From NCBI GenBank assembly GCA_946480785.1, contig CAMLLD010000016.1:17890-81889 (forward strand): a stretch of 64,000 nucleotides of DNA, written 5' to 3'. A program made the position numbers and the translations under genes. The stretch's first letter is position 1. Each line of letters begins with the position of its first letter. Below, piece after piece: positions 8,091-16,273 of this stretch. Origin of the DNA: an uncultured Blastocatellia bacterium. GTDB lineage: Bacteria; Acidobacteriota; Blastocatellia; Pyrinomonadales; Pyrinomonadaceae. The notes below the pieces were generated by a model. That model searched no databases, was not told the origin of the DNA, and worked only from the letters and a program-made list of their open reading frames with translations.

Positions 8091-10874
8091 TTACTGTTTC
8101 ACCTCAAAGCGCCTCGCTGATGACCAAGTGCCCGCGGCGCCGGAGGCGGAGTTGGCGCGTACGCGCCACCACATCCTCGTCGTCGGAAGTGTGCTGGTCG
8201 TGAACTGCGACGTGGTCGTGTTTACGTTCACCACCAGCGGCGTGGAGAAGGTGTCCGAGTCGTCGATCTGGATCGTGTAACTCGCGGCGCCGCTGACGTC
8301 GCTCCAGTCGAAGGTGATGCTCGCGCCGGGGCTGAAGCGCGCGTCCGACGCCGGGCTGAGCAGCGAGGGCGCGGGCAACGGGCTTGTGGTCGTGGGCACG
8401 GGCGTGACGGTCAGCGTCGTCGTGCGGCTCACGCCGGCGTACGTCGCAGTGATGACGACGCTCGTGTTGGCGGTCACGCTCGACGTGCTAACAGCGAATT
8501 GCACGCTCGACGTTCCTGCCGCCACGGTAACACTCGCAGGCACGGTTGCGACCGACGGATTCGCACTGCTCAAACTAACCACAGCTCCACCGCTCGGCGC
8601 TCCGCTCGTCAAGGTGATCGTACCCTGTGCCGAACTTCCGCCGACGACAGACGTCGGGCTCACGCTCACAGTGGAGAGTGTGGCTGCCGACGGTGGCGGC
8701 GGTGGTGGCGGAGGCGTGGAAGTGCCTTGTGCGGTGAACCGGCGCGAGCTCGAAAATGGACCAGCGACGCCCGCCGAGTTCAAAGCGCGCACGCGCCAGA
8801 AGAGCCGTTGCGCAGGCAGACCTGAAATTGTCGCCTGCGATACGCTCACCGTCTGGCTGAACGTGAGCGGCGCGTTGAAGTTTTTCGAATCGTCGATCTG
8901 GATCTCATAACTCGTCGCGTTCGCAACGTCGGTCCAGTCAAAGGTGATCGGCTGTCCGACAGTCGCATCGTTTGCGGGCGACAGAAGTGTCGGCGTGCCA
9001 GGCGTCGGCGGAGGCGCCGGTGCTGACGGATTGACTGTCAGATTCGCGGTCTTAGTCACGCCGCCGCCGGAGACGGAGATCGTGACCACAGTCTGCGTGC
9101 TGACAGAACTCGTGAAGATGTTGAAGCCGCCGGTCGTCGAGCCTGCGGAAATCTGCACGCCATTCGGCACGGACGCGACCGCCGGATTGCTGCTTGCGAC
9201 TTGCAAGAACTGATCGGTGGACGAGGGCGACGCGATCGTAACGGTCGCGAACGAGCTGCCTCCCAACCCGGTCGTCGATGTTGGACTAAGCGTCAGCGAT
9301 GCCGGCGGCTGCTGCGCCGTTAGCGTGACCTGCGCTTGCGCAGACGCGCCGGCGTAGCTCGCCGTGACTGTTGCTGTGGTATTCGCTGTGACACTGCTCG
9401 TCGTGATTGGGAACGACGTGGAGAAATCACCGGCCGCGACCACCACCGATGCCGGTGGGTTCACAGACGGTGAGTTGCTCGTTAGAGTCACCATAGCTCC
9501 GCCCGCAGGCGCCTGCCCATTGAGCATCACGATGCCCTGTGGCTGCGCGCCGCCGCTGATCGAGCTCGGCGAAATCGTAAGCGACTTCAACGAAGGCGGC
9601 TGCACAGTGAACTGCGCAGCAGCAGAGTTGGCATTCAAGGTCGCCGTGAGCGTCACGGGCGTTGCTGCTGTCACCTGCCCTGCCTGCACCTGGAAGTGCA
9701 TCCACGCGGTGTTGCCGGGCATGGCTACAGTCGCCGGGACGGGAAGCACGCCCGGGTTCGAGCTATTGAGATTGATAGTCGCGCCGCCTGGTCCTACTGC
9801 CGATGTCAACTGCACCGCGACAAAGGTCGTGTCGCCGCTGGAGAGCGGATTCTTGTCCGGCGTCACAGAGACGGGCGCGGGCGGAGCCGAGCTGATCGTA
9901 AATGTGCCGGTCGCCGACCAGGCGGTGACGGCGGCAGTAGTGGGTGATGAATTCCCCTGCGCGGAGCGTACGCGCCAGAACTTCGTCCCCGCAGTGAGCG
10001 ACAGGATTTGTCGCGTTGGACCATTGAGCTGCGGATCGTCAACCTCGATGGACGAGAAAGCGGAGTCGCGCGCGATCTGAACTTCGTAGCCGCTCGGCTG
10101 CGGGTTGGAAACGTGCGTCCACTCGAGCGTGACCGGCAGCGTCAACGTCGGGTTATTCACCGGCGCGACGGGCGATGGCGGCGGCGGCAGCGGATTGTTA
10201 TAAAAGACTGAGAACGTGATGACGTTCGATGGCGCGCTCAAGACGCCGTTTGCGTCCACGGCAAAGACTCGCGCAAAGTAATTCCCTTCGGGATCAGCAA
10301 CGGCGAACGAGAACGTGGTGTCGGGGATGTTGTCGAACTGCCCGCGCGTGGACACCGCAAAACTCGAGTCAGTCGAGTACTGAAGCACGTAGGTCGCGGC
10401 GTTCGGGACCGCGCTCCAGTTGAAGGTCATCACTTCAAACGGATGGAACGTAGAGTAACCCTGCGGCGGCCCGAGACTCGGCGCACCGCCCGCGCCGGTG
10501 ATCGTGAAGCTGCGTGGCTCTGACCACGCACCCTGCACGAACTGGCCGTTGACGGCCTGCACGCGCCAGAAATATGTGCCGTCGGCAAGGCCGCTTACCG
10601 TATCCTGCGTGGCGCCGTTGGTCGATGACTGAATCAGCAAGGTCGCAAAGGTAGACGACGAGCTGACCTGCCAGTTATAAGCGACGATCCCGCTCGGATC
10701 GCTGACCGCCGTCCAGGCGATCGTGGACGGCTCGCTGACGACCGCGGCATCTGCCGGAGAAATCAGCGAAGGCGCGGCCGGAGCGGCGGTCGCGCTCCTG
10801 ACAGCGGCACTGAGACATAAAATGATAGCGAATGATAACGTGATTGACCGGCGGACAGAGCTTCGGCAGTTCAT
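8091..10874 (-). CDS. Large exported protein with fibronectin-type and bacterial Ig-like modules
   Basis: The protein has 927 residues. A signal peptide (SITLSFAIILCLSAAVRSATA) is followed by repeated modules. Fibronectin-III-like units begin with LISPADAAV, LLSPANDATV or LLSPASDARF and carry W-(T/S)-D-V and YEIQIDDS-type strands. Between them are Ig-like units of the form SVSPTSVVGGSSAQGTITL, TSGAPSGGAVVSLSS and NPSVATVPASVTVAAG. Proline-rich linkers (TPPPPPPPPS) separate the blocks. The last two fibronectin units are close copies, so the gene grew by internal duplication. No catalytic motif is seen; an adhesive or surface structural role is likely. The ATG at 10874 has a G-rich ribosome binding site. 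It is followed by the terminator at 7991-8047. Confidence 0.88.
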   Translation of the reverse strand: MNCRSSVRRSITLSFAIILCLSAAVRSATAAPAAPSLISPADAAVVSEPSTIAWTAVSDPSGIVAYNWQVSSSSTFATLLIQSSTNGATQDTVSGLADGTYFWRVQAVNGQFVQGAWSEPRSFTITGAGGAPSLGPPQGYSTFHPFEVMTFNWSAVPNAATYVLQYSTDSSFAVSTRGQFDNIPDTTFSFAVADPEGNYFARVFAVDANGVLSAPSNVITFSVFYNNPLPPPPSPVAPVNNPTLTLPVTLEWTHVSNPQPSGYEVQIARDSAFSSIEVDDPQLNGPTRQILSLTAGTKFWRVRSAQGNSSPTTAAVTAWSATGTFTISSAPPAPVSVTPDKNPLSSGDTTFVAVQLTSAVGPGGATINLNSSNPGVLPVPATVAMPGNTAWMHFQVQAGQVTAATPVTLTATLNANSAAAQFTVQPPSLKSLTISPSSISGGAQPQGIVMLNGQAPAGGAMVTLTSNSPSVNPPASVVVAAGDFSTSFPITTSSVTANTTATVTASYAGASAQAQVTLTAQQPPASLTLSPTSTTGLGGSSFATVTIASPSSTDQFLQVASSNPAVASVPNGVQISAGSTTGGFNIFTSSVSTQTVVTISVSGGGVTKTANLTVNPSAPAPPPTPGTPTLLSPANDATVGQPITFDWTDVANATSYEIQIDDSKNFNAPLTFSQTVSVSQATISGLPAQRLFWRVRALNSAGVAGPFSSSRRFTAQGTSTPPPPPPPPSAATLSTVSVSPTSVVGGSSAQGTITLTSGAPSGGAVVSLSSANPSVATVPASVTVAAGTSSVQFAVSTSSVTANTSVVITATYAGVSRTTTLTVTPVPTTTSPLPAPSLLSPASDARFSPGASITFDWSDVSGAASYTIQIDDSDTFSTPLVVNVNTTTSQFTTSTLPTTRMWWRVRANSASGAAGTWSSARRFEVKQ

Positions 10875-10986
10875 AACAATCCCCCCAATTTTCGGAGAGC
10901 CATACCGCTGGGTAGTGAAATGGCTTTAGAAGTTGGAAACCTTCTTCCGGGGTTACAGAGCTAGCATCTGGCCGAGAAATACATCA

Positions 10987-12108
10987 ATGAGCGGGCTAAC
11001 AGTCCTTATTACCAACAACACGCTGGCGGAACGCGCCGGCACTGAGCTTTACGTGCGCGACGTCGCTCTCGAGCTGCTGAAGCGCGGTCATGCCCTGATT
11101 GCGTACAGCACGGTGCTCGGTGAGGTCGCGCGCGAACTGGAAAAGGCAAATGTTCCGGTAGTGGACGACTTATCCAGCCTCACTGTAGTCCCCGATCTTA
11201 TTCATGGTCAGCAACACATGGAGTTGATGACCGCTCTCTTACACTTTCCCGAAGTGCCCGCAATTCAGTTCGTCCATAACTCGCGCAGTTGGTATGAAAA
11301 GCCGATTCATTTTCCGCGGATACTGCGATACGTCGCCGTTGACCACGCTTGCCGCGACTTGCTGCGACAACAGCGCGTTCCCGAGACGCGCATCCAGGTG
11401 GTGCTTAATTTCGTTGACCTGGCGCGATTCAGAGCTCGCCGCAAACCCTTAGCCACAGCGCCGCAACGCGCGTTACTTTTCAGCAATTACGCCAGCGAAG
11501 AAACTCACCTGCCCGCAGTCCGCGAAGCCTGTGCACGCGCGCGCATACAGCTTGATGTAGTTGGCAGTCAGACAAAGACCGCAACGATGCAGCCCGAAGA
11601 AATTCTCGGTGACTACGATCTTGTGTTTGCGAAGGCAAGAAGCGCTTTGGAAGCAATGGCGGTGGGCGCCGCGGTCGTACTCTGCGATTACGAGGGAAGC
11701 GGACCAATGGTCACGCCGTCAAATTTTGCTTCGCTGAGACCACTGAATTTCGGCAGACGCGCACTGAGTGAACCATTGGATGCGCGGGTAATCCTCGCGG
11801 AGATCGAACGCTATAATCCGGCGGAAGCTCTCGAAGTTTCACAGATAGTGCGAGCAACGGCCGGGCACGAATCAGTTGTAGACCAGCTCAGCAGTCTCTA
11901 CGAAGAGGTGATCGGAGAGTTTCAGCAGAATGGCCACGGGGAAAAGCTCGAGGAAGATCGCGCGGCTGCGGCCTACTTGCGTCAACTGAAGATCGATTTC
12001 ACTGCAAATACCGCTGCCGCGACGCGCCTACGTGAACGTGTCGAGCGGGTTCCTTTAGTCGGCAGACTAGGCGTGAAGCTCGCGCGCGGTCTGATGCGGG
12101 AGAGATAA
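10987..12108 (+). CDS. Glycosyltransferase (GT4-like)
   Basis: I take the ATG at 10987 (MSGLTVLITNNTLAERAG) as start; the frame is open further upstream (from 10933) but that part looks non-coding. The protein of about 373 residues has a GT-B layout. The N-terminal domain has GTELYVRDVALELLKRGH, followed by the donor-domain stretch LVFAKARSALEAMAVGAAVV, which matches the conserved acidic/EAMA region of GT4-type retaining transferases, though the typical E-x7-E motif is weak. A charged tail (about 310-373) follows the GT fold. It probably transfers a sugar to a glycan or lipid acceptor in the cytoplasm. Its stop is immediately adjacent to the tail of the PIG-L gene on the other strand, a frequent partner in glycan synthesis. 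Confidence 0.85.
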   Translation: MSGLTVLITNNTLAERAGTELYVRDVALELLKRGHALIAYSTVLGEVARELEKANVPVVDDLSSLTVVPDLIHGQQHMELMTALLHFPEVPAIQFVHNSRSWYEKPIHFPRILRYVAVDHACRDLLRQQRVPETRIQVVLNFVDLARFRARRKPLATAPQRALLFSNYASEETHLPAVREACARARIQLDVVGSQTKTATMQPEEILGDYDLVFAKARSALEAMAVGAAVVLCDYEGSGPMVTPSNFASLRPLNFGRRALSEPLDARVILAEIERYNPAEALEVSQIVRATAGHESVVDQLSSLYEEVIGEFQQNGHGEKLEEDRAAAAYLRQLKIDFTANTAAATRLRERVERVPLVGRLGVKLARGLMRER

Positions 12109-12882
12109 TCAATCGCTCGCAACCACCATTTCACGCAGCGCTTCGGCGAGTGGCAGCACGTGCTCACGATAACGAATGACGTGGCCATACTTGCCTTCAG
12201 CCACGCGTCGTTCACCGTATTCTTCGTAATACGGCTTGGCGTCTCGTCCAAAAATGTCCGCGTAGTTCGTCACCGGCCGAAGGCATTCAACCCGAAACGC
12301 CCGTTCAGAATTAGTGTTGAGCGCCTCGTCGACTTCTGCTTCGAGCCCCGCGTAAGAACGCGCGACGTCCAACTTGCGCGCAAAAGCGTCGTCGTCAAGT
12401 TCGATCCTGAGGTCATGATTTCCGGAGCTTCCGTTAGCTGCGCCCGTGAGTTGGAAATCGAAGTCCTTAACTTCGTTGACGCGGGAACGGTTTGCCAGTT
12501 CCACCGCCGCGCAGATGACCAGCCGGCAAACGTCGTGCGTCGGGTTATAGCCTTCGGCTGAATCGCCGGCCACATAGCTGACTTTCTCATCCGTTAGAAC
12601 TTGGGCCACTTCGCGCGCGAGTTTGATAAAGACTGCGAAATCACGATTGAGAATAGCGTTGTAGACTTCGCAATCGGTCAGTATTCCGTAGAATGAACCC
12701 CGGGTTGCGCCCACGTGATCGAGAATCCTGGTCGTCGATGGTAAACGGGAGTGACCCGAAGCGCCTGAACCATCAGTGAGCACGAAGACAACGGGCCGCA
12801 CCCGCTCGAGCCAATGAAAAACGCGTAACTCATGGCCGGGGTGACCAATAACAAGAACAGCACTTTTATCTGGCGGAATCAT
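12109..12882 (-). CDS. Divergent PIG-L (LmbE-like) family protein
   Basis: This 257-residue protein has the PIG-L/LmbE fold pattern: a first strand (AVLVIGHPGHELRVFHWL, residues 8-25), FVLTDGSG, and a second metal region NPTHDVCRLVICAA. In canonical deacetylases the first motif is HPDDE; here it is HPGHE (residues 14-18), so the catalytic Asp is Gly and the metal-binding Asp is His. It may be a re-tooled metal site or a non-hydrolytic relative. Known members remove N-acetyl groups from GlcNAc-type substrates. It is tail-to-tail with the glycosyltransferase and divergent from the GH31 gene. Confidence 0.75.
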   Translation of the reverse strand: MIPPDKSAVLVIGHPGHELRVFHWLERVRPVVFVLTDGSGASGHSRLPSTTRILDHVGATRGSFYGILTDCEVYNAILNRDFAVFIKLAREVAQVLTDEKVSYVAGDSAEGYNPTHDVCRLVICAAVELANRSRVNEVKDFDFQLTGAANGSSGNHDLRIELDDDAFARKLDVARSYAGLEAEVDEALNTNSERAFRVECLRPVTNYADIFGRDAKPYYEEYGERRVAEGKYGHVIRYREHVLPLAEALREMVVASD

Positions 12883-12933
12883 AGAAGGCCGATACTAACA
12901 CGCAATTCAATCAGCAAATCAAAGAGGCGCTCA

Positions 12934-15297
12934 ATGCAACCACAGTCAATGGCGCGAACGCTCGTGTTGTCGATGTTGCTCGTGTTTCCCACGCTTACGC
13001 ACGCGCAGGTGCTGGGCGATCCGGCGGATGTCAGTCAGGATTTTCAAAAGCTGGAGAATGTCTACTTCATCGGCAGCCGCGTTTCGTCATTTGATCCGTC
13101 GACGGGCCAGGGCACGTTGCAGTGGGCTCGTTACCTGCGAAACACGACGCTCTCGTTCAACAAGATCGACGTCGGCTTCACGCGCGGCCGTGCGACCGAG
13201 TTTCCCGGGACCGAGTACGATCAGGATCCGTCACTGCCGTTTGCGATCACGTTTGTGAGTCCGCGCACGATTCGTTTGCGGTTCTCAACGAGGCAAGTGC
13301 CGCTTAACGATGGGCAATCTTTGATGCTGGCGGGACCGGTGCCGAAAGATACGTCGTGGCGCGTCGAGCAGAACGAGCGCGAGATCGTCTACACCGGCGC
13401 GCACGGGCGCGTGCGCATCATCAAGCAACCGTGGCACGTCGAGATCTACGACGAACACGGCCATCTGCTCACGCGCACGCAGAACATCGGCGATCCGGCA
13501 ACCTTCATCACGCCGATTCCCTTTTCATTCGTGCGTCGCGCGAGCGATCTTTCACGCCGCATAGCCGCGACGTTCGAGTTGCAGCACGATGAGAAGATCT
13601 TCGGCTGTGGTGAATCGTTCACGCGTTTCAATAAACGCGGACAGCGTGTGCTCGTCTCCACGCGCGACGGCATGGGCGCGCAAAACGAATACATGTATAA
13701 GCCGATTCCCTTCTTTCTCAGCAGCAACGGCTATGGGATGTTTGTGCATACGAGCGCGCCGTTGACTTTCGACTTCGGCAAATCCTACGACGCGCACAAC
13801 GTGATCTATTCGGGCGACGAGAACCTCGATCTATTTATCTTTCTCGGCGAGCCGAAAGACATTCTTTCCGAGTACACGGCCTTGACGGGTCGCAGTCCGG
13901 TGCCGCCGCTCTGGTCGTTTGGCTTCTGGATGAGCCGCATCACTTATAACTCCGAAGATCAGGTGCGAGACGTGGCCCAACAACTCCGCGCGCACCAGAT
14001 TCCGGCTGATGTAATCCACCTCGATACCGGCTGGTTTGAAACTGACTGGCGCAGCGATTACCGTTTTTCGACTTCGCGCTTCCGCGATCCGGCGAAGCTG
14101 ATCGCCGATCTGAAGCAGCAGGGTTTTCACGTCAGTCTTTGGCAATACACCTACTTCACCAGCAAGAACGAGCTGTGGAAAGAGATGGTCGCGAAAGGCT
14201 ACGCGGTGAAGAACGAGGGCGGCGAGCTGCCGTTTGAAGACGCGACGCTCGATATGAGTAATCCCGCAGCGGTCGAGTGGTATCAAGGCAAGTTGCGTGA
14301 TCTGCTGAAGCTCGGCGTCGGCACGATCAAGGTTGATTTCGGTGAAGGAGCGCCGTTGACCGGGCAGTATCACTCGGGCATGAGCGGCTGGTACGAGCAC
14401 AACTTGTATCCACTGCGTTACAACAAGGCGGTCGCGGAGGTGACGAAGGAAGTAACGGGCGACAACATCATTTGGGCGCGCAGTGCGTGGGCCGGCAGCC
14501 AGCGTTACCCGTTGCATTGGGGTGGTGATGCTGAGAACACCGATTCGGCAATGGCGGCTGAACTTCGCGGCGGTCTCTCGTTTGGTCTATCGGGCTTTAC
14601 TTACTGGAGTCATGATGTTGGGGGCTTCGTGCAGCGCGCGCCGCGCGATCTTTACCGGCGCTGGATGGCGTGGGGCGTGTTGACCTCGCACACGCGCGCG
14701 CATGGCGCGCCGCCGCGCGAGCCGTGGGAATACGACGCCGCGCTCAACGAAGACTTTCAACGGGCGCTCAGTTTACGCTATTCGTTAATGCCGTATATCT
14801 ACGCGCAAGCGAAGGACTCATCCGCGCGTGGTTTTCCGATGATCAGGCCGTTGTTCTTTGAGTATCCGAACGATCCCGGGTCGTGGAACATCGACGACGA
14901 GTACATGTTTGGATCGGATCTGCTCGTCGCGCCGCTGTTTGAGAGTGGCGCTGGGCGCAAAGTTTATTTGCCGCCGGGCACGTGGATCGATTATCAGAGC
15001 GGGCGCGTTTACGACGGTGCGCGTTGGCACGACATTGCGGCGGGTCAGGTTCCCGTCGTGTTGCTGGTTAAGGACCACAAGGTGTTGCCGCATCTCAAGG
15101 TTGCGCAAAGCACGAGCGCGATGGATTGGGACAACGTTGAGCTGCGTGTTTTCAGCACCGATGCCGCGCCCGTCACCGGACTCTTCACGCGGCCCGACAG
15201 CAACGTGCAAACGCTTACGCTTTTGCCGCGCGGCGGGAGTTTTGTATTGCGTGATGATCCACAGCATGGAAAGGTAAAGTGGCAGATTACTCATTAA
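12934..15297 (+). CDS. GH31 alpha-glycosidase (alpha-xylosidase/alpha-glucosidase type), exported
   Basis: I choose ATG 12934, which has AAAGAGG upstream and a signal peptide (TLVLSMLLVFPTLTHA); the open frame extends further 5' without protein-like sequence. The about 787-residue protein has the GH31 layout: N-terminal beta-sandwich, a TIM barrel with the region WSFGFWMSR, nucleophile Asp468 in KVDFGEG, acid/base Asp532 in HWGGDAENT, then C-terminal beta-sandwiches. The KVDFGEG and WGGD motifs are closest to the YicI-type alpha-xylosidases, which remove xylose from xyloglucan side chains; alpha-glucosidase activity is the alternative. Its end overlaps the convergent Gfo/Idh/MocA gene by 11 bases. 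It belongs to the glycosidase cluster that runs to 22969. Confidence 0.93.
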   Translation: MQPQSMARTLVLSMLLVFPTLTHAQVLGDPADVSQDFQKLENVYFIGSRVSSFDPSTGQGTLQWARYLRNTTLSFNKIDVGFTRGRATEFPGTEYDQDPSLPFAITFVSPRTIRLRFSTRQVPLNDGQSLMLAGPVPKDTSWRVEQNEREIVYTGAHGRVRIIKQPWHVEIYDEHGHLLTRTQNIGDPATFITPIPFSFVRRASDLSRRIAATFELQHDEKIFGCGESFTRFNKRGQRVLVSTRDGMGAQNEYMYKPIPFFLSSNGYGMFVHTSAPLTFDFGKSYDAHNVIYSGDENLDLFIFLGEPKDILSEYTALTGRSPVPPLWSFGFWMSRITYNSEDQVRDVAQQLRAHQIPADVIHLDTGWFETDWRSDYRFSTSRFRDPAKLIADLKQQGFHVSLWQYTYFTSKNELWKEMVAKGYAVKNEGGELPFEDATLDMSNPAAVEWYQGKLRDLLKLGVGTIKVDFGEGAPLTGQYHSGMSGWYEHNLYPLRYNKAVAEVTKEVTGDNIIWARSAWAGSQRYPLHWGGDAENTDSAMAAELRGGLSFGLSGFTYWSHDVGGFVQRAPRDLYRRWMAWGVLTSHTRAHGAPPREPWEYDAALNEDFQRALSLRYSLMPYIYAQAKDSSARGFPMIRPLFFEYPNDPGSWNIDDEYMFGSDLLVAPLFESGAGRKVYLPPGTWIDYQSGRVYDGARWHDIAAGQVPVVLLVKDHKVLPHLKVAQSTSAMDWDNVELRVFSTDAAPVTGLFTRPDSNVQTLTLLPRGGSFVLRDDPQHGKVKWQITH

Positions 15298-16273
15298 TCT
15301 CTTCCCACTGCCCTGTCTCTGCGGAACGAAACACCGCATCGATCACGCTCATGTTGCTGATCGCGTCTTCTAGCGGAATCGGCTGTTCCCGGTTTTCTCG
15401 CAGCGCCTGCGAGAACAGCGACCCCTGAATCTCATACTGATCACAGATCGGAAACTCGATCGTTTCGTCGTCGAGCAGAATCTGCGTGGGCCGATCGTTC
15501 GGCGCGTTGAACGGGATCAGCACTTCGATCCGTCCCTCAGTGCCGAAGAAGATCATGCGTTGGTAAGGACCGAGACGCGTGCTGCACGTAAATGTTGAGT
15601 GACCCTGCGCAAAATCGAGCACGCCGGTAGTCAAAGTATCTGTGCCGAAAACCGGATCGCGCTCGATCAAGCCGAGCACGCGCCGAGGCTCGGCTGCCAA
15701 CATGAACCGCGAGATCGTGATCGGATAACAACCGATATCCATCAGCGCGCCGCCACCGAGCTCAAGGTGATTGCGAATGTTCGCCGGGTCGGCATTGAAG
15801 TAACTGAAAGAGCCGGTGATGGATCGCAACGTGCCGATGCGGCCGCTTTGAATCAAGCGCCGTGTTTCGAGCCACTGCGGATGAGTTCGCACCATGAACG
15901 CTTCCTGTATGCGCACCTCGTTGCGCGCGCGAACATCGAGCAGCGTTCTTGCTTCCGCGGCATTCAAGGCGATCGGCTTTTCACAAAGAACGTGCTTCCC
16001 CGCCTCCGCGGCTTTGATCGTCAACGGAACATGCAGGTGATTCGGCAAGGGATTGTAGACGACCTCAACTGACGGATCGCTCAGCAGTTCTTCATAGCTG
16101 CCGTAAGCCGTCGGAATGTTCAGTTCCCCGGCGGCAGCTTTCGCTTTGGCGAGATCGCGAGAAGCGATTGCTACGACTTCACACCACGGGCTGCGCTGCA
16201 TCGCGGGTATGACTTTCGTCAGCGCGATCTTTGCCGTACCCAGAATTCCCCAGCGGACTTTTTCGCTCATCAC
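15287..16273 (-). CDS. Gfo/Idh/MocA family NAD(P)-dependent oxidoreductase
   Basis: The protein has 328 residues. The Rossmann fold begins at once (VRWGILGTAKIALTKVIPAM) and the substrate/cofactor motif HVLCEKPIAL carries the conserved EKP with catalytic Lys. The second domain has GGGALMDIGCYPI, the usual helix with Asp and the catalytic-type residues. Members oxidise or reduce sugars and sugar-like polyols; the substrate is not readable from sequence. There is no signal peptide, so it is cytoplasmic. The start overlaps the stop of the beta-mannosidase by four bases (ATGA), so it is the second gene of that operon and probably acts on a released monosaccharide. Confidence 0.92.
   Translation of the reverse strand: MMSEKVRWGILGTAKIALTKVIPAMQRSPWCEVVAIASRDLAKAKAAAGELNIPTAYGSYEELLSDPSVEVVYNPLPNHLHVPLTIKAAEAGKHVLCEKPIALNAAEARTLLDVRARNEVRIQEAFMVRTHPQWLETRRLIQSGRIGTLRSITGSFSYFNADPANIRNHLELGGGALMDIGCYPITISRFMLAAEPRRVLGLIERDPVFGTDTLTTGVLDFAQGHSTFTCSTRLGPYQRMIFFGTEGRIEVLIPFNAPNDRPTQILLDDETIEFPICDQYEIQGSLFSQALRENREQPIPLEDAISNMSVIDAVFRSAETGQWEEINE

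Noticed and set aside
8314..10080. Long plus-strand frames opposite the fibronectin-like gene
   Set aside because: They come from the third-position bias of the repeated GC-rich gene; no signals or family features.
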